From positions 1-10,137 of the forward strand of contig JAGXLK010000042.1 in assembly GCA_018334735.1 (NCBI GenBank): a stretch of DNA of 10,137 bases, written 5' to 3'. Both the position numbers and the translations under genes were made by a program. Below the pieces are notes generated by a model that was not told the DNA's origin, made no database searches, and worked only from the letters and a program-made list of their open reading frames with translations. The number at the start of each line of letters is the position of its first letter. Positions within the stretch are counted from its first letter, which is position 1. Below are positions 6,812 through 10,137 of this stretch, in pieces. This DNA is from Planctomycetota bacterium. Lineage in GTDB: Bacteria; Planctomycetota; Brocadiia; SM23-32.

Positions 6812-8082
6812 TCAGGGGCGGGCGCTGAATGAACGAATTTGCAGCCACAGGAAATGGCCGATATCGTCCTGGCCAGCTCGAATGTCTCTCAGGAGTTTCT
6901 TTTTTTGCTGGCTCCAGCTCAGGAGGTGTTGCTGGAGCGAAGTAAATTCTTCATTTGTGAGGAAACGCGGCTGGTAACTGGTTTTCAGGTTATTGCTCAT
7001 AATCGGATAGAGCCGGAGGTTCAGCCACATTTTTTTGTTGCTTTTTCGCAGAATTAGCAAGCCCACGAAGCTGAATGGAAGAGCTTTCTTTTTCTCATAT
7101 CGTCCAGATGAGTTGAAGACGAAATTACCCAGATTATAGATGACCCATTGCCCATTAATTTTTTCGATTTCCTGGAACATATGGGCGCCGTGTCCCAGAA
7201 CCACATCTGCGCCGGCGGCAATCATCGCTTCGGCCAATTTCTTCTGGTGGTTCGAGCGGCGCGCGTAGTTTCTGCCCCAGTGGGGAAAAACGATCGTGAA
7301 AGCCTCCGGATTTTTACGGGTTGTTTCGCCAACCTGTGCGTATATTGTTTTCTGCGTGAAAGCATTCACGCCTCCGGCGATGCTCTGGGCGTAGAAACCG
7401 TATGTATATTTGTATCTCTTGTATATTTGCATACCGCCCAAAATGGTGACGGTGAACTGGTTTTCTCCGAACGAAAAAGTTTTTGTCCAGGGGCGCGCGG
7501 CTTCTTCTTCGTTTTTCCGCCTCCGAAGCAATCAATCCCATTATTGGAGAGTGTGTTATAGGTATCCCGCAGGCCACGGACTCCGTAGTCAAGGCTGTGG
7601 TTATTGCCGAGAGATACGGACTGGACATTGAGCTGATGCAAAATTTTAGGAGCCAGTTCCATGTCGGACCAATGAATATAGGCTTTCATACCTCTGAACG
7701 GTGAAACATTCGCGTCGGTCACCGGAGTTTCAAGGTTGACGACACTTATATCGCTTTTTTCGGCAAGCGGTTGTACTTTTTCGATGCTGCGCAGGCAGAA
7801 CTTTTCGAAACGTTCCCCGGTTCGGTGAGGAGATTGGTCCTGGAGCTGGTAATTTTCGCCCCATGCCGTATCGCCCCCGAAGAGGATACGCAGCTGAACC
7901 TTTCCGGAGACCATTTCAGGATCGAGTTGCTGGAAAAAGCCGAATTGGGGTTGCGGTTTGGGAGAGAGACATCCTATCGCGCAGAAGACACAGAAGAGAG
8001 CAGTGAGTAGACCGGTTAGAAAGCCCTTTGCCCGAAACTCACTCAGCCCGTTTGAATGCTTATGGGTTTGCGGAAGATTCAT
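6812..8082 (-). CDS. CapA-family (poly-gamma-glutamate biosynthesis-type) lipoprotein, frameshifted
   Basis: Two overlapping minus-strand frames join into one CapA-like protein of about 423 residues. The first frame (8082 to the break) has a hydrophobic N-terminus ending in a lipobox-like AIGC (Cys38), then ILFGGDTAWGENY (about 66-78), SVVNLETPVT (113-122) and SLGNNHSLDYGVRGL (157-171), all characteristic of the calcineurin-like CapA fold, and reaches CFGGGK (190). The second frame continues with NEEEAARPW, FPHWGRNYA (His268), GHGAHMFQEIEKINGQWVIY (297-316) and NLGNFVF, ending at TGA 6812-6814. The switch is at an A-run (T-run 7512-7516 on the plus strand): five A's where six restore the frame. 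Without correction the first frame runs 48 unrelated residues to 7366. The start overlaps the flavodoxin stop (ATGA), so it is the last gene of the operon. The family is linked to capsule or poly-glutamate metabolism, but many members have other or unknown substrates. It is either a recent pseudogene or a sequence error. Confidence 0.85.
7512..7516 (-). other. Frameshift site inside the CapA-like gene
   Basis: On the minus strand the sequence GGAGGCGGAAAAACGAAGAA reads G-G-G-K-T-K-K in the upstream frame and ends in an unrelated tail. One additional A gives G-G-G-K-N-E-E-E-A-A, which continues smoothly into the conserved second half. The heptamer ending in the A-site AAA is C GGA AAA, not a classical X-XXY-YYZ slippery site. 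Programmed -1 frameshifting is therefore less likely than a one-base deletion in DNA or assembly. Confidence 0.75.
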
Positions 8083-8558
8083 TTTTTGAGGGCATCCGTG
8101 AACTGGCGAACTTCCTGCTTATAGTTGTTCTTTTTGACTTTCTTTTCTTTCAACCCCAGGGTGGCGAGCGCTTCGCGCTGGGAGAGTTCGGTCATATGCC
8201 GGAAGGTCCGATCAATTCCCGTACTTCCCGTCGTCAGAAAGAACGCCACGTTGGGGAGTTTGTCCTTGTTTTGATCGATCCAGGTGCGGACGGCCGGGCA
8301 CATTGACCAGGCCCATACGGGGGTTCCGATGATTACCGTTTCATAGGCAGCCGGATCGTGGGGAGGCGATTCAATGTCGGTTTTTTTCTTGAATCCGGCA
8401 TCTTTTCCCCCGCCCATGAATCCGAGGACCCCGGCCCGGTCTTTCTTATCGATGATCCGTCCGATGTCGGCCTCAAGTTGTTCGGCGATTTCTTCGGCAA
8501 TTATCTTTGTGTTTCCCGTGCGCGAGTAGTAGATCACAAGAAAGGGTTTCTGGCTCAT
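8079..8558 (-). CDS. Flavodoxin family protein
   Basis: This 159-residue protein is close to the usual length for short flavodoxins. It opens with a beta strand (PFLVIYYS) and the FMN-phosphate loop S-R-T-G-N-T at residues 12-17, followed by the helix IIAEEIAEQL. A second strand and flavin-contact loop follows (YETVIIGTPVWAWSMCPAVR, about 72-91) with aromatic residues suited to stacking on the isoalloxazine, then NVAFFLTTGSTG. It is presumably cytoplasmic and binds FMN as a one-electron carrier or quinone/FMN reductase-like protein; the partner is unknown. Its ATG directly follows the stop of the acyl-CoA synthetase-like gene, with AAGGAG 8 bases upstream inside that gene. Its stop overlaps the CapA start by 4 bases. 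Tight packing implies cotranscription and translational coupling. The best subgroup match by eye is the flavodoxin_4-like group of FMN-binding proteins, but this is uncertain. Confidence 0.88.
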   Translation of the reverse strand: MSQKPFLVIYYSRTGNTKIIAEEIAEQLEADIGRIIDKKDRAGVLGFMGGGKDAGFKKKTDIESPPHDPAAYETVIIGTPVWAWSMCPAVRTWIDQNKDKLPNVAFFLTTGSTGIDRTFRHMTELSQREALATLGLKEKKVKKNNYKQEVRQFTDALKK

Positions 8559-10137
8559 TTACAGATCTCCTTCCGTTCTTTCGGGTTGGCTGAGTGTGAT
8601 TTCTCGTTCGGCGTCTCTTTCGTCCCTTGTGCTCCATGCGTATTCGAAGCGAAACTCATTTTTCAGGGGTGATGGATCTTTCATGGAATTTTTGTCCAGT
8701 TCTCGGAATTCTCCGTCTTCGAGTTCCGTGACACAAAAATCAAATCGACGCAGATAACCGGGTTTGTTTTCCAGAGCAGCATTCAATTCTGATTTTAGGT
8801 TTTCGTAAAGCTGACCGTGCGTTCGGATCTTTCGTCGGGCGATTGTTTCCTCATCCGGCTTTATGATAACACCGATTTGTTCTTCCCCATCGCGGTTCTG
8901 GATGGCGCGCACGGTGAACTCGTCAATGGTCGGGCAGGCGGCCAGGGCCGGGGCAAGATCCTCTTCGGGGAAGACTTTTTTGCCACCCGGCAGGACGATC
9001 ACGTGTTTGGAACGTCCGACTATACGGTATCGTCCCGCCGAGTCGCGCCGGGCAATGTCGCCGCTGCGCAAACCCGCGGGGCTTTTCGCTCGGGCGGTTT
9101 CATCGGGATCTTTGTAGTAACTTTTCATGACCTGCGGTCCTTTGATCAACATTTCCCCCTGTTTGTCACGGTCCACGATTACGTCCTGTTCGGGGACATC
9201 CGCAAGATAGATTTCTGTGTTTTTGAGCGGTAACCCGATGGCCCCCGCGAGCTTTTCATAATGCCGGGTAAAAAGAAAACGCCAGCGTGAGAATTTCTGA
9301 ACAGTGCCGACGGGGGAGAGTTCTGTCATTCCCCAGCCCTGGACCAGAGGGATACCTAATCGCAGATATCGGCGCAGGAGCTGCGGATCGAGCCTGGCTC
9401 CGCCGCTGACGCAGAATCGAAGCTGGGCCCCTCCGAAAAGTTTTTTGTGTAATGTGCGGAAAAGAATTGGGCCGATATTCACACCGGTCCACTTTTTTAT
9501 GGTCCCGCTGAGATTTTCGGTCTTGCGAAGTTTTTTCAGTGCGTCCTCTCGTGCCGCTGCTGTCTCGATCCCGGAAAGCAATGCTTCGAATACGCGGGGC
9601 ACGCCAACGAATACGGTTGGCTTGATGGATCTGATGAAATCGCTGGTTCTCCGATTTTTTACATCCCCCACGGCCATACGGGCACCGGCATAGAAAGGCA
9701 AAATGACGGTGGTGGTCAGAGGGTAAGCGTGATGATGGGGTAAAATAGCCGGCAGGCAATCGCTGGGATGAACTTTGAATCGCTGGCAGCATGCGGCGAC
9801 GTTGGCCAGAACGTTGTGATGGGTGAGGACCACGCCTTTTTTTCGCCCCGTTGTCCCCGACGTATATAGAATTTGAGCAGGTTCTTCGGGATCCGGGCTC
9901 ACGGTTTCGGCGGAACAATCCGTTCGGGAGATGTTTTCTGCGGTCAACAACCGGATACGCAAATCGGACACCAGGTCGGCCACTTTATCGCGATCATCAG
10001 ATTTGACGATTACCCCTCGCGATTCGGAATGGCGCAGGGCGTATAGGACCAGCTCTGGCGAAGAGTCCAGGAATTCGTATTCGAGTGGCACAGCAACGGC
10101 GCCGGTGCGGATGATCCCGTAATAGGCAGTGATCCAC
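8559..10137 (-). CDS. AMP-binding long-chain acyl-CoA synthetase-like enzyme (5' end outside window)
   Basis: The frame stays open to the right edge (525 residues visible). The GTG at 10091 is internal, because the in-frame residues before it (WITAYYGIIRTGAVAVPLEY) are the conserved early segment of acyl-CoA synthetases. Probably 60-90 N-terminal residues are missing. Visible motifs are: P-loop ILYTSGTTGRKKGVVLTH (about 89-106), FVGVPRVFEALLSGI (176-190), GWGMTELSP (267-275), SGDIARRDSAGRYRIVGRSK (358-377) and GGKKVFPEEDL. Near the C-terminus ELDKNSMKDP (about 479-488) occupies the place of the A10 motif and may retain the catalytic lysine (Lys486) in a form like the LTPxxK of long-chain synthetases. 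The family activates carboxylates to acyl-AMP and then acyl-CoA. The long-chain fatty acid substrate is inferred from overall resemblance to FadD15/ACSL-type enzymes. It is the first visible gene of an operon with flavodoxin and CapA. Confidence 0.88.
   Translation of the reverse strand, partial: WITAYYGIIRTGAVAVPLEYEFLDSSPELVLYALRHSESRGVIVKSDDRDKVADLVSDLRIRLLTAENISRTDCSAETVSPDPEEPAQILYTSGTTGRKKGVVLTHHNVLANVAACCQRFKVHPSDCLPAILPHHHAYPLTTTVILPFYAGARMAVGDVKNRRTSDFIRSIKPTVFVGVPRVFEALLSGIETAAAREDALKKLRKTENLSGTIKKWTGVNIGPILFRTLHKKLFGGAQLRFCVSGGARLDPQLLRRYLRLGIPLVQGWGMTELSPVGTVQKFSRWRFLFTRHYEKLAGAIGLPLKNTEIYLADVPEQDVIVDRDKQGEMLIKGPQVMKSYYKDPDETARAKSPAGLRSGDIARRDSAGRYRIVGRSKHVIVLPGGKKVFPEEDLAPALAACPTIDEFTVRAIQNRDGEEQIGVIIKPDEETIARRKIRTHGQLYENLKSELNAALENKPGYLRRFDFCVTELEDGEFRELDKNSMKDPSPLKNEFRFEYAWSTRDERDAEREITLSQPERTEGDL
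8567..8572 (-). promoter_or_regulatory. Strong ribosome binding site of the flavodoxin gene
   Basis: AAGGAG on the minus strand sits 8 bases before the flavodoxin ATG at 8558, within the last codons of the upstream synthetase-like gene, whose TAA (8559-8561) abuts the ATG. It fixes the flavodoxin start and supports operon organisation. Confidence 0.7.

Noticed and set aside
7505..7525. Programmed -1 ribosomal frameshift in the CapA gene
   Set aside because: The site C GGA AAA lacks the X-XXY-YYZ pattern and I see no obvious downstream stem-loop; a one-base deletion or assembly error is simpler.
10089..10091. GTG as the start of the acyl-CoA synthetase-like gene
   Set aside because: The frame continues upstream to the window edge with conserved family residues (AYYGIIRTGAVAVPL), so the GTG is an internal valine codon.

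Overview
The window (about 10.1 kb) reads almost entirely from the minus strand. It looks bacterial and GC-rich overall, somewhere above 50% by eye. Two giant secreted proteins combine CBM9-like sandwiches, FlgD-like Ig folds, NHL/PQQ-type beta-propeller repeats and EF-hand calcium loops. That style is common in free-living Planctomycetota, Verrucomicrobiota, Lentisphaerota and similar polysaccharide-degrading lineages often seen as metagenome bins. I cannot place the organism more precisely from sequence alone.

Right block (10137 to 6812, minus strand): a compact three-gene operon. A long-chain acyl-CoA synthetase-like AMP-binding enzyme, cut by the window edge, is followed with no gap by a short flavodoxin-family protein. 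The flavodoxin overlaps by 4 bases (ATGA) a CapA-family metallophosphatase-like lipoprotein. The CapA gene carries a -1 frameshift at a short A-run, so it is either a recent pseudogene or an assembly error. CapA is visibly more AT-rich than the left block.

Middle (6088 to 6811): a gene-poor interval of about 720 bases. It holds a 164-base imperfect palindrome with 21-base inverted ends (MITE/ERIC/REPIN-like), a short perfect hairpin, a good sigma70-type promoter facing left, an operator-like palindrome just downstream of it, and a small upstream ORF. The stop codon of that ORF overlaps the ribosome binding site of the next gene.

Left block (6057 to 1, minus strand): two tandem genes 22 bases apart, probably one transcript from the promoter at about 6287-6315. 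The first encodes a secreted protein of about 1300 residues: N-terminal CBM9-like domain, FlgD-like Ig domain, a long propeller region with an EF-hand loop, and a C-terminal CBM9-like domain. The second is open at the left edge (714 residues visible). It has a signal peptide, discoidin-like modules, and the same FlgD-like-plus-propeller core. The two appear to be distant architectural relatives that act outside the cytoplasm, plausibly on or near carbohydrate, but no catalytic function can be assigned.

No tRNA, rRNA, CRISPR array or transposase gene is visible.
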